DNA from: Bacteroides sp. 43_108
GTDB lineage: Bacteria; Bacteroidota; Bacteroidia; Bacteroidales; Bacteroidaceae
Direction: 5' to 3'
NCBI GenBank assembly: GCA_001915545.1
Contig: MNQS01000105.1
Location: forward strand, 38,379-102,378
DNA length: 64,000 nucleotides
Positions 36,003 through 44,764 of the stretch are shown here, piece by piece. The translations under genes and the position numbers were made by a program. How positions within the stretch are numbered: position 1 is the first letter of the stretch; every line of letters begins with the position of its first letter. The notes below the pieces were generated by a model, which saw nothing but the letters and a program-made list of their open reading frames with translations, was not told where the DNA came from and ran no database searches.

Positions 36003-36899
36003 ATGAATCGCAGACTACTATCCGTCACCGTGTTTCTGGCGCTGATGCTGACTTCCCTGCTGGCCGGACGCCATAACTACCACGTGACACGAAACGAAAT
36101 AACAGCCGACCTGAATCAGGCACTGGCACTGACTTTACTGGAAAAAAAGGAGCCCATTGTGACACAAGACACGATACGGGCATACAAGCAGCTCCGGCGT
36201 ACTTCGGGCGGACAGGTACTGATTGCCGTGTCCGACGAACGGTTCTGCCGACACCTGAAGAACCGGCGACTGAAGGAAACCTCCTTCCTCACGTTCGACG
36301 TGGTGGACAAGGAATATCAGGGCGGTTCGACGGATGAACAGGCCATCTACAGCGATACACTGATGATAAGAAACGGACACGCAGGCGAGACACTGGCCCT
36401 GAAAGGCTATACCCGTCTGTCGGCAGCGGCCGTATTCAGCATGTCCGACCAGCGCTTGCCTGCCGGACTGATGGCAGCGGCTATCCTCTGGGCCATCGGT
36501 TCGATGCTGTACTTACGGAAAAGAGAGAAAGAGAATCTGGTGCTACAACCCGTAGAAGGATGCGGACAACCGGCTGAAGATGGTACACAATCTGCCGAAG
36601 ATTTCGGGGGACTGACGTATTCGGATGCAGACGACCGTTTCTACGGCGTCGACCACATGCCTATCCGCTTCACCCCCATGCAACAGCAACTGATGCGGCT
36701 GTTCTGGCAGTCACCTTCCCACTCCATCTCGAAAGAGGAAATCTGCGCGGCACTCTGGCCCAAGAAAGACGATGCCAACGATACGCTCTACACCCTTATC
36801 CGCCGGTTGAAACCCATTGTAGAGGAGCATACGCGACTGAAAATAGTGGCCGACAGAGGACGAAACTATTCCTTGGAAATCAACGAATTGAAAAGTTGA
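36003..36899 (+). CDS. Membrane-anchored winged-helix transcriptional regulator
   Basis: A 298-residue protein with an N-terminal hydrophobic segment (LLSVTVFLALMLTSLLAG), a periplasmic domain of about 135 residues, a second membrane segment (LMAAAILWAIGSMLYL, about 160-177) and a C-terminal OmpR/ToxR-type winged helix (FTPMQQQLMRLFWQSPSHSISKEEICAALWP, then DTLYTLIRRLKPI). ToxR-like topology means it could sense an envelope signal and act directly on DNA. The next gene, an outer-membrane barrel protein, starts 91 bases later with its own promoter and is the likely target. Confidence 0.82.
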   Translation: MNRRLLSVTVFLALMLTSLLAGRHNYHVTRNEITADLNQALALTLLEKKEPIVTQDTIRAYKQLRRTSGGQVLIAVSDERFCRHLKNRRLKETSFLTFDVVDKEYQGGSTDEQAIYSDTLMIRNGHAGETLALKGYTRLSAAAVFSMSDQRLPAGLMAAAILWAIGSMLYLRKREKENLVLQPVEGCGQPAEDGTQSAEDFGGLTYSDADDRFYGVDHMPIRFTPMQQQLMRLFWQSPSHSISKEEICAALWPKKDDANDTLYTLIRRLKPIVEEHTRLKIVADRGRNYSLEINELKS

Positions 36900-36956
36900 C
36901 AGCGAATTGTCAGGCAAATGTCAGCGTTGGTTTTTGACGCCTTCGTGACAGCCTCC

Positions 36957-36964
36957 TACTTTTG
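36957..36964 (+). promoter_or_regulatory. TACTTTTG promoter box of the outer-membrane barrel gene
   Basis: TACTTTTG fits TAnnTTTG, 26 bases before the ATG at 36991, with a TTTTTGAC at -33 distance. Confidence 0.62.
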
Positions 36965-36990
36965 TTCCTGAAATTTACACACAGGAACAA

Positions 36991-39096
36991 ATGAACACAC
37001 TCAGATTACTTTTCCAGCAGGAGGCCGAAAGCCGGCTTCTGCTGACCGTCTCCCGATTTCTGGCCAGCATCTTTCTTCTTTTATTGCTGGCCCTCCCCAC
37101 TCTCGCACAGGAAGTGGAACCCACCGTGGAACTAGGCGAAGTGGAGGTCAAGGCCGACCGGATTATCCACAAGACCGACGGCCTGCTACTCTATCCCTCC
37201 GAACAACAGAAAGCTTCTTCCCGCTCGGGCTATAGTCTGCTCCAGCAACTCACCTTACCGAATATCCGTGTGGACGAAGTAGCCCACAGCATCTCGGCCA
37301 TCGACCAGCGGGGAAGTGTACAGATTCGCATCAACGGCATCATTGCGGACAAGGCAGAGATGCTGTCGCTCGCCCCGAAAAGCATCCGCAAGATTGACTT
37401 CATCGACAACCCCGGCGTGCGCTATGGCGACGGCATTGCCTACGTCATTGACATCACTACCCGACGGGCAGACAACGGATATACTTTAGGAACCTCGCTC
37501 ACCCAGGCACTGACTACCCGCGACGGCGATTACACAGTGTACGGCAAATGGAACACGGGAAAGAGTGAGCTGTCGCTGAACTACAGCTTCGGCTACCGGG
37601 ATTTTAAAGGAATACGGACGGAGGAAACCGCACACTACCACCTGAACGACGGCTCCATTTATACCATCCAGCGCAACGACCTCGCTTCGCGCAACCGGAG
37701 TCTGAGCAACCAGATGAAACTGACCTACAACCTGGCCGACTCCAGCCGCTACGTGTTTCAGGCTTCACTGAGCGGCGACTTCAGTCACGTACCGGATGAT
37801 TTCAGTCAGAAACAGATTGTAGACGGGGCACAGACATATACCGCCCTCGAACAACAGCAAAGCCAGAGCAGCAGTCCGGTGCTCGACCTCTACTACTTCC
37901 AGCAGTTCTCTCCCCGGCAGTCGCTTACCCTCAATGCCGTGGGCACATACATCGGCACCCGCTCCTCCGACAGTTACGACGAAGGTTCGCCCTACCGTTA
38001 CGACGTGGACGGACGCACCTACTCCCTGCTGAGCGAAGCCATCTATGAAAACCGGTTGAAGCCCTTCACCCTTTCTGCCGGCCTCAACTACAGCCAGAAA
38101 TACACGAACAATGAATATACGGGCGATGTTTCTTCCGTCACCCCCATGCACCACAACCGCGTGTATCTGTTCTCCGAAATCAAGGGAACGTGGGACAAGC
38201 TCCGCTACTCGGCAGGCATCGGAGGCAGCTACCTGCACTACCGCCAGCAAGCCCATTCGTACGATTACTGGAGTTTCTGCCCGAAAGCAGCCCTGAGCTA
38301 CAACTTCACCCACTCCCTGCAACTGAGCTACAATTTCCAGCTGAACGAACGCACCTCACGGGTGGCCATGATCAGCGATGCCGCCATCCGCACCAACCGC
38401 ATGGAATGGACCGTAGGCAGTCCCGACCTCAAGCCCAACCGGGAGACGTATCACACCCTCCGGCTGTCGTACAACAACACCCGCCTGCAAGTCAATCTGC
38501 AAGGATTCTACAAGAAATGTCCTCACCCCAACATGGCGGTGTACGAACGCACGTCCGACGACCGGTTCATCTACACCCAGCGCAACCAGAAAGAGATTGA
38601 CGCCCTGCACGCCATGGCCTATGCAAGCTACTGGCTGATGCCGGAAAAACTCTCCGTCACGGCCTACGGGGGACTGTTCCGCTGCTTCAACTTCGGCCAC
38701 GACTACACACACTGCTACACGTCCTACTTCTTCACAGGGGCCGTCAACGCCTACCTGGGCAATCTCTCCCTCCATGCCTACGCTGACAACGGTTCCCGCT
38801 TTCTGGAAGGGGAAACCAAAGGCTACAGCGGAGGCGACATCGCCCTGAAGGCCGCCTACAGCTACAAAGACTGGCAGTTTGCCCTTATCTGGCAACAGCC
38901 CTTTCAACACAAATACAAAATGTTCGAATCGGAAGTCCTGAACCGGAACCTCCAGAAAACCACCGCCCTCTACAGTCGCGACGTCTGTAACCTCGTCAAC
39001 CTGACCGTGACGTGGCGTCTGACCAAAGGACGCAAGTTCCGCGCTGTCAACCGCTCCATCCAGCTGAAGGACAGTGATACAGGGATTATCCGATGA
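36991..39096 (+). CDS. TonB-dependent receptor-like outer membrane beta-barrel protein
   Basis: A 701-residue outer-membrane protein. Signal peptide ends at TLAQ (about residue 40). A plug-like segment follows (LGEVEVKADRIIHKTDGLLLYP, then IDQRGSVQIRINGI, IRKIDFIDNPGVRYGDGIAYVIDI), and then a C-terminal barrel made of long alternating strands (about 165-700). This is the 'outer membrane beta-barrel family' type, in which the TonB box and the carboxypeptidase-like domain are missing or reduced. It is probably a transport or adhesion barrel controlled by the regulator upstream. Substrate unknown. Confidence 0.8.
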   Translation: MNTLRLLFQQEAESRLLLTVSRFLASIFLLLLLALPTLAQEVEPTVELGEVEVKADRIIHKTDGLLLYPSEQQKASSRSGYSLLQQLTLPNIRVDEVAHSISAIDQRGSVQIRINGIIADKAEMLSLAPKSIRKIDFIDNPGVRYGDGIAYVIDITTRRADNGYTLGTSLTQALTTRDGDYTVYGKWNTGKSELSLNYSFGYRDFKGIRTEETAHYHLNDGSIYTIQRNDLASRNRSLSNQMKLTYNLADSSRYVFQASLSGDFSHVPDDFSQKQIVDGAQTYTALEQQQSQSSSPVLDLYYFQQFSPRQSLTLNAVGTYIGTRSSDSYDEGSPYRYDVDGRTYSLLSEAIYENRLKPFTLSAGLNYSQKYTNNEYTGDVSSVTPMHHNRVYLFSEIKGTWDKLRYSAGIGGSYLHYRQQAHSYDYWSFCPKAALSYNFTHSLQLSYNFQLNERTSRVAMISDAAIRTNRMEWTVGSPDLKPNRETYHTLRLSYNNTRLQVNLQGFYKKCPHPNMAVYERTSDDRFIYTQRNQKEIDALHAMAYASYWLMPEKLSVTAYGGLFRCFNFGHDYTHCYTSYFFTGAVNAYLGNLSLHAYADNGSRFLEGETKGYSGGDIALKAAYSYKDWQFALIWQQPFQHKYKMFESEVLNRNLQKTTALYSRDVCNLVNLTVTWRLTKGRKFRAVNRSIQLKDSDTGIIR

Positions 39097-39124
39097 ACAA
39101 AAATAAATCCATAAAACGACTTTT

Positions 39125-39162
39125 TTAGAAAAATAATTGTCATGACAGACTTATTTTTCTAA
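39125..39162. terminator. AT-rich bidirectional hairpin between convergent genes
   Basis: TTAGAAAAATAA and TTATTTTTCTAA, perfect 12-base arms with a 14-base loop between the genes ending at 39096 and 39178. Confidence 0.65.
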
Positions 39163-39177
39163 ACCACTCCGATAAAA

Positions 39178-40767
39178 TCAAGGAACCTTGGCGGCACGCT
39201 CGAAAGTAACCGGAATGGCATACCTCACTTTCTCCGGTTTTCCACTCTGCCGCCCCGGTTTCCATTTCGGCATCAGTTTCACTACTCGAAGGGCCTCTTC
39301 GTCCAATGCCGGACTCAGTCCCCGCAACACCACCGGATGAATAATGTTTCCTTCTTCATTTATCACAAACTGCACGATGACCCGAGGAATTCCAACCGTT
39401 TCAGGCACAAGCGTCTTGTCATAGTGCAGGTTCTTCCGAATAAAATCCATCAAGGCCGACATGCCCCCGGGAAACGCCGGCATCTCCTCTACTACGTCAT
39501 ACGCAATGTCCATATCCTTTTCCTCTGCCACTTCCTGCAAAGGTTTTGAAGAAGGCTCCTTGTCCGCAGCATCCCGCTCTTCCACCTTGTGGCCAATCCG
39601 GAATTCCGCAGCAAAATACCAGTCGCGATAATTATCCCCGATATCCATTTTCTTCACCACACGATAGATGCCCGGCGTAAGCATACGGAGTGACGGATAC
39701 AAACTGGCAGAAAAGGGATAAATCTTATTGGATGGAAGAAAACGTGCTTCAAGTGTCCAAACTGTTGCTCCCGGTAAAGACAGCCATTTTTCTCCCTCCT
39801 TCCGAAGCACTCGGTACGGCGACCCCATTGAGATACTCCGGCCGCTCCGGTTCACGATTCTCACTGCCACGGATTCCGTATTTGGCGGATACACCGCCTT
39901 CTCCGTGTACATCTTGATGCCGAAAGTATCCGTACACATTGATTGAGTGAAATAAGTAGCCACATCCTCTTTCCCGTCGTTCACCACGATTGCCGCATAA
40001 TTCAGCACCTTCTGCCGGAACTCTTTCTGCAATGCCTCCGAGTTCACCATCCACGACATATACAACGTGTCATTGTCATGGAATCCCCAAGAATTCAGGT
40101 TTTCTATGACACGGTCCTTGGGATGCTTCTCCCCGTACCGGCTAATTTTGTCGAGCAGTTTCCGATGCTGAGCCTTGGATACGAGTTCAAACTCCGCGTA
40201 TGCCGTACGTGTATTCCGGCTGAATGATTTGTAAATGCGATACCTGCCGGGACGGTTCTTGTCCGTATAGAAGTGAATGGTCTGCCGGTGTGTAGGATAA
40301 TCGGGCGTAAACACCCACAACACATCGTTGATTATCGGACTGGTAGGCTGAGGTTCCCATTGCTTTAGTGCTTCATTGTAATATACCAGACTGTACCCTT
40401 CTCCACTGTCATACTCCCGGTTCGCACGACTGGTAATGATGACCTTGACCTTGGAAGTCGCTACAGGATAATAATCATATTCCGTACGCATGGAAAGCGA
40501 ATCCGCAAAAAGAGGAAGGCCGGAAGGAATATCCCGAGCCACCGGTTCCAGCACCATCGACCGCGGTTGAGACGGATTGTCTTCCGAAGTCTCCGTATCC
40601 GGCTCCTCTGCTGCAAGCGTGTCGACCGTTACTTCCGGACTCTGTACTACCGAAGGAGTCTCCTTTACCAAAGCAACATCCGATTGTGCTTTTCGCTTGC
40701 CCGTGCAGCCGACACACATCACGCAGACCACCGCCACAAACAATTGAAAAAATGCATTTGTTTTCAT
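39178..40767 (-). CDS. Lipoprotein with C-terminal TonB domain
   Basis: A 529-residue envelope protein. Lipoprotein signal with lipobox VGC near residue 21. The middle (about 75-290) has repeated segments on fall in values such as GRYRIYKSFSRNTRTAYAEFEL, and about 300-400 an immunoglobulin-like domain (PGIYRVVKKMDIGDNYRDWYFAAEFRIG). The last ~95 residues are a TonB C-terminal domain (MPAFPGGMSALMDFIRKNLHY, then PRVIVQFVINEEGNIIHPVVLRG and LPKWKPGRQSGKPEKVRY-like). A TonB domain on a lipoprotein instead of on an inner-membrane anchor is common in Bacteroidetes and is unlikely to transduce energy in the usual way. A partial duplicate lies directly upstream. Confidence 0.78.
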   Translation of the reverse strand: MKTNAFFQLFVAVVCVMCVGCTGKRKAQSDVALVKETPSVVQSPEVTVDTLAAEEPDTETSEDNPSQPRSMVLEPVARDIPSGLPLFADSLSMRTEYDYYPVATSKVKVIITSRANREYDSGEGYSLVYYNEALKQWEPQPTSPIINDVLWVFTPDYPTHRQTIHFYTDKNRPGRYRIYKSFSRNTRTAYAEFELVSKAQHRKLLDKISRYGEKHPKDRVIENLNSWGFHDNDTLYMSWMVNSEALQKEFRQKVLNYAAIVVNDGKEDVATYFTQSMCTDTFGIKMYTEKAVYPPNTESVAVRIVNRSGRSISMGSPYRVLRKEGEKWLSLPGATVWTLEARFLPSNKIYPFSASLYPSLRMLTPGIYRVVKKMDIGDNYRDWYFAAEFRIGHKVEERDAADKEPSSKPLQEVAEEKDMDIAYDVVEEMPAFPGGMSALMDFIRKNLHYDKTLVPETVGIPRVIVQFVINEEGNIIHPVVLRGLSPALDEEALRVVKLMPKWKPGRQSGKPEKVRYAIPVTFERAAKVP

Positions 40768-40782
40768 AGGCTATTGGGATAA

Positions 40783-41115
40783 TTAATTTGTATTCCGCAC
40801 AGAAGGTTCAAACGCCACAGGAAAAACGAACTTTACATTCCGGTTCTTCCCGGCTTGTCTGCCCGGTTTCCATTTCGGCATCAGACTGACAATGCGCAGG
40901 GCTTCCTCATCCAACGCCGGATTTGTACTTCGCAACACCACAGGGTTGGTGGCATTTCCCTTCTTATCTACTACTATTTGAATGATGACACGCTCCTTCT
41001 TTTCAGCCTTGTCATGCCGCAGGTTTTTCCGGATGAACTCCATTAAAGCAGGCATACCACCGGGGAACTCCGGCATCTCCTCCACTACCTGATAAACTGT
41101 TTGCTCATCTTCCTT
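40783..41115 (-). pseudogene. TonB C-terminal domain remnant
   Basis: An open stretch of ~110 codons encodes only a TonB domain (MPEFPGGMPALMEFIRKNL, VIIQIVVDKKGNATNPVVLR, PKWKPGRQAGKNRNVKF), closely related to the end of the next gene. It is preceded in frame by KEDEQTVYQV and a TGA at 41116-41118, so there is no signal peptide or other domain. It may be translated from the ATG at 41076, but looks like the detached C-terminus of a duplicated lipoprotein whose N-terminal part is represented at 41154-41624. Confidence 0.65.
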
Positions 41116-41153
41116 TCATTGTATTATCGATTTTTCCGTGAAACAATTGGCCG

Positions 41154-41624
41154 TTATTTATCTATCCAGAACTCGGCACTTACTGTAATTTCTTCCCTCC
41201 CGTCATGAAATGATTGAATAATCCGATATTTTCCGGGTGTAATTCTATAGCAACTGACAGGATAACTAAAACAATAATAATCAGGAGCAAAGTTTAACTG
41301 TATACCTACATCTCCAAAGCCATACATTCCATTCATCTTTGCACCCATCCACGAGCCGTTTTCCCATTTCTGCAACGTCCAGTCACCACCAAAAATCAGC
41401 GACTTACGCTTAGGATTCAATAGGATTGCATACACATTCTTCGTATCAAGCGGATAATGGTTCTGTATCATATTCATCCGCACAGTAGTCCCCAGCGTAT
41501 CACAGTTCAGGCATTGTGCATCGGCAGGTCCAATCTGCATAACCTGTTTTTTTGATGCCGTGCGATTGCATCCCAGTCCGCATATCGCCATCATCGCCAC
41601 GAAATAAATATACCAGTTTTTCAT
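41154..41624 (-). CDS. Small lipoprotein related to the N-terminal part of the TonB-domain lipoprotein
   Basis: A 156-residue lipoprotein (lipobox LGC near residue 19 in AMMAICGLGC). An immunoglobulin-like domain follows (MIQNHYPLDTKNVYAILLNP, then PGKYRIIQSFHDGREEITVSAEFWI) that matches the domain at ~300-400 of the 529-residue protein downstream. An ATG three codons upstream (41633) is also possible. It lacks the TonB domain, which stands separated in the next stretch. Either a free-standing domain protein or a product of gene decay. Confidence 0.6.
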   Translation of the reverse strand: MKNWYIYFVAMMAICGLGCNRTASKKQVMQIGPADAQCLNCDTLGTTVRMNMIQNHYPLDTKNVYAILLNPKRKSLIFGGDWTLQKWENGSWMGAKMNGMYGFGDVGIQLNFAPDYYCFSYPVSCYRITPGKYRIIQSFHDGREEITVSAEFWIDK

Positions 41625-41638
41625 ACTCCACACATTTT

Positions 41639-41740
41639 TTATTTAACCTCAAAACTGTCTGTCAAAAGAATGTGTTCATCACCTCTACTAAATGATTTCT
41701 GAACACGGTATTTCCCTTTTGGAATGCAATATTCGTTCCA
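41639..41740 (-). pseudogene. Fragment of a third copy of the immunoglobulin-like lipoprotein domain
   Basis: A 33-codon stretch ending in TAA reads CIPKGKYRVQKSFSRGDEH and FEVK, matching the PGKYRIIQSFHDGREE segment of the gene after it and the PGIYRVV segment of the large TonB-domain lipoprotein. It has no start and no upstream part, so it is a relic of another duplicate. Confidence 0.6.
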
Positions 41741-41768
41741 TTTTAATGAAAACAATTAATCCTTTTAT

Positions 41769-43571
41769 CTATTTCATCAGTATCGGTTTATCACATGGTG
41801 TATAGCCGATGACCAGCACATCAGTATCCGGATTAACAGTAGCAGAAGAATCCAGTTTATATTGAACTACAAGTGTATCTTTACCTGCCTTCAATAAAGT
41901 AGGGACATTCATCACCTTTTTAAAAGTGTCCAATGCTGTTTTCCGAAACGAGCGGTTGCTGCAAGAAATGATTTTCGGTTGCACTACATATCCATTACTG
42001 TCCACTGCATATTCAATGCGAAGCAGACACTCTTTTCTCTTGCTCAGCAACTTTACCGGATATTTGCTTTCCTTATGTAAAGTCTTGATAAACCATTTAT
42101 AGTCACGAAATTCATCTAAAGATTTATCCAGACCAAATATTCCTTTCGGAGCCTCCTTGCGCCATGAAGTGCCAAACTTCTTATCCAGATAATCAAAAAC
42201 CACCTGATTATAAGCTGTCAGCAGATGATTGGGAACACCCAGATAACAGTCCAGTGTTCCATCTTTCTTCAATGGATAAAAAGCGACATAACTCACGCCG
42301 TATTTTTTCCAGAAAAAGTGTGTGCGGATTTTCTGTTCCTGTTCTTCCGGTATTACCAGGCGCAGCTTGGGATGTCCCTTGAGGATGTTTTCTTTCGACA
42401 ACTCCGGCGAACAGTCATATTTCAAAATATAATCATACCATAAAGGAAGCACCATCCGCAGCGTGTCATTATGCTGCGAAGGGAGGGTTACTACCGTATC
42501 ACAAGGAGCGAGTCCCACATACTCCGCTTTCAGATGATAAGTTCCGGCCTCCAGTCCCGTTATCCGGAAGCAGCCAGTGGAATCTGTCAGCCATCCTTGA
42601 AATGGTTGTTCAACCATGCTCAAATTGGAGCCAACCAGCACAGCATGTACCACATCATAAGGAGGACGTTGACGGACAGACTCACCATACACCCGACCCA
42701 CAATCGTGTATTTTGCAGAATCACCCTTATTATGCGTTATATCTCCCCTCAAAGGCATAGTAAAACTCCGATATTCCATAGTGTACTTTCCGTTGATAAA
42801 AAGCACCTCCCACGGATAAATGGATTTCAGCGTTTCTTTGAGGGCGAGAGCCAGCGGATGATTCCCGTCGTTTATCATTTCCCGCGAAGAACGCAGATAA
42901 ATGAGACGTACGTCACAGTCTACGAAGTGGCCGTCTTCCGTCATCTGAAAATCACTTATCGAAAAAATAATCCGTTCTCCTTGGTATTCAGGAAACCGTT
43001 CCCAAGGAAACCGACGCACGATTTCCCCTTGTGCCTTCATCAAATTCAATCCGGCTCTCCGGTAATTATGATAAGTCTGCGTTTCCACCACTTTACCGTT
43101 CCGGACGGTCAGTACCTGTTCCGTTTCCATGTTACGGTCGAAACCGTCATGCACGTATCTCACCAAATCTCCTTTTCCGGCCCGAAGTTCCCCACTGAAC
43201 CAGCGGGCTTGAATTTCTCCAGTCCGACAATAGGCTGCAAAAATCGGCTGCAACTCCTTCACGTCATACACCCGTGTAGATTCCTTCTTGCTGACCTCAT
43301 CGTAGACATCCGCTTCTACCCGTTGCAGGCAAAGATACCCGTCACGTACCTCCCAGAAAGCGGTATAGCCGCTATAATTGCCCGTAGACCGACTGACATT
43401 TTCCGGAAGAAAAGCTTCCATCCGCCTGCATAGCAGGGAGTCGTATCCTATCGGCTTTGCCATCAAAACCCATTCTTCTCCTTCCAGACGAATCACATCG
43501 CCCGATTGTCCTGTGGCTTTGAGTGTCAACATCACGCCGCACAGCAGAATAAGCAGCATCACTTTCTTCAT
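41769..43571 (-). CDS. Secreted protein with carboxypeptidase-regulatory-like and TonB-like C-terminal domains
   Basis: A 600-residue protein with a signal peptide (LLILLCGVMLTLKATGQ). Residues ~290-380 form a carboxypeptidase-regulatory-like beta-sandwich (YTIVGRVYGESV, then LTDSTGCFRITGLEAGTYHLKAEYVG). The C-terminal part has an IEYAVDSNGYVVQPKIISC segment followed by ALDTFKKVMNVPTLLKAGKD, a degenerate TonB C-terminal domain. It belongs with the TonB-domain lipoprotein cluster that follows. No enzyme motif is visible. Probably an envelope protein contacting outer-membrane transport systems. Confidence 0.7.
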   Translation of the reverse strand: MKKVMLLILLCGVMLTLKATGQSGDVIRLEGEEWVLMAKPIGYDSLLCRRMEAFLPENVSRSTGNYSGYTAFWEVRDGYLCLQRVEADVYDEVSKKESTRVYDVKELQPIFAAYCRTGEIQARWFSGELRAGKGDLVRYVHDGFDRNMETEQVLTVRNGKVVETQTYHNYRRAGLNLMKAQGEIVRRFPWERFPEYQGERIIFSISDFQMTEDGHFVDCDVRLIYLRSSREMINDGNHPLALALKETLKSIYPWEVLFINGKYTMEYRSFTMPLRGDITHNKGDSAKYTIVGRVYGESVRQRPPYDVVHAVLVGSNLSMVEQPFQGWLTDSTGCFRITGLEAGTYHLKAEYVGLAPCDTVVTLPSQHNDTLRMVLPLWYDYILKYDCSPELSKENILKGHPKLRLVIPEEQEQKIRTHFFWKKYGVSYVAFYPLKKDGTLDCYLGVPNHLLTAYNQVVFDYLDKKFGTSWRKEAPKGIFGLDKSLDEFRDYKWFIKTLHKESKYPVKLLSKRKECLLRIEYAVDSNGYVVQPKIISCSNRSFRKTALDTFKKVMNVPTLLKAGKDTLVVQYKLDSSATVNPDTDVLVIGYTPCDKPILMK

Positions 43572-43728
43572 ACGTATCTGATTGTTAGGTAAATCTGGTT
43601 TTTAAAGATACGGAAAAGAAACGGCATTTCAAAGTTGGGAAAGGAATTAGAAAAACGAAGCTCCGTTTTCCGAGAAATATTGGTTTTATTTTTTACATTT
43701 CCCAACCCCGAACCGTATGTTTTCAAAA

Positions 43729-43770
43729 GCAGAAACGTATAGTTCCGCACCGAAGAACATACGTTTCTGC
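43729..43770. other. Perfect hairpin upstream of the 600-residue protein gene
   Basis: Exact 12-base arms GCAGAAACGTAT and ATACGTTTCTGC with an 18-base loop. It lacks a T run on either strand, so it is probably not a terminator. Confidence 0.5.
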
Positions 43771-43783
43771 CTCGGAAAACATA

Positions 43784-43825
43784 GAAAACGCCTTGAAGAA
43801 ACGATTATGTCCTCAAGGCGTTTTC
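43784..43825 (-). terminator. Terminator-like hairpin after the MBL-fold gene
   Basis: Exact 13-base arms GAAAACGCCTTGA and TCAAGGCGTTTTC, 36 bases after the stop at 43861; T-rich on the far side. Confidence 0.65.
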
Positions 43826-43860
43826 CAATATGTAAAGTTAGCAAGCTATTCGGCGTCTTC

Positions 43861-44740
43861 CTATTCCGCAAAGGCCGGAACAGGAAGATGCATGCCTGCC
43901 ATTACCAGTCCGTTTTCACGGGCATATTGCAGGTAGTATTCGCGGCTTTTTATGGCTCCGGTCTTATCCATGTCATACTGCGCACAGATTTCCGGATGGC
44001 CTTTCTGCAAGGCATACCCGTGAAACAAATCACCAATTACCAGCAGCTTGCCCACCTTATAAACGGTATGCCCCGGTGTATGTCCTATGGCCTCCATCGG
44101 GAATACATTTCCGGGAAGCGTATCTCCAAAAGCAAAAAGATGCAGACGGTCTTTATAGGCATTCATCGTGGTCTCTACCTGTGCCCTTTTGTCGGCCGGC
44201 ATTTTCATCCAGGCATCGCATTCTGCCTTCGAAGCATATACCTCAGCCTTCGGGAATACCCTTACCGTCCTTCATCATTCCACCGATATGGTCGCCATGG
44301 AAGTGGGTAAGAAACAAGCAGTCTATATCTTCAGGCTTTACGTTCAACGATTTCAAGCCCTCCATCATCCGGCTATCAGGAGCACCGACACCGGTATCGA
44401 AAAGCATCCGCTTGCCATCACATTCAATCAAAAACGTACTGACGGAAGCCGGTATGCCCTCTTGAAGAGAAAGGCTGTCCATCAGCGCATCTGTCGCATC
44501 CAGAAAGAGAGTACGCGGCATCAACCGTGGGCTGGCATTGTCACGAATCCATGTCACCTTCATACTGTCCAGCGTCAGCGTGGCCAGCAGGCTGTCTTTT
44601 TGTAACTTTACCTGAGTACATACGGTCTTTATCACATCTGCATTCATTTCTTTCTCTGTTTTCTGTTTATTCTGCCCTCCGCAACCGAAAAGCAAGAAGA
44701 CTGATAACACGGCGGCACCCGTCATCACATAATTTTTCAT
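43861..44740 (-). pseudogene. Metallo-beta-lactamase-fold hydrolase lipoprotein, frameshifted
   Basis: The first frame (44740-44243) has a lipoprotein signal (VLSVFLLFGC) and the first part of an MBL domain with the metal motif HFHGDH, ending prematurely at KDGKGIPEG. The next frame carries on as VFPKAEVYASKAECDAW and continues to 43861 with HTPGHT and VIGDLFHG, the remaining metal ligands. One base has been lost near 44243-44250, after AAGGG. The intact protein would have about 290 residues. As it stands the active site is split, so it is probably not functional, unless the shift is a sequencing error or a phase-variable G run. Confidence 0.8.
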
Positions 44741-44764
44741 ACGTATTTGTTTTGTAGTTTCTTC

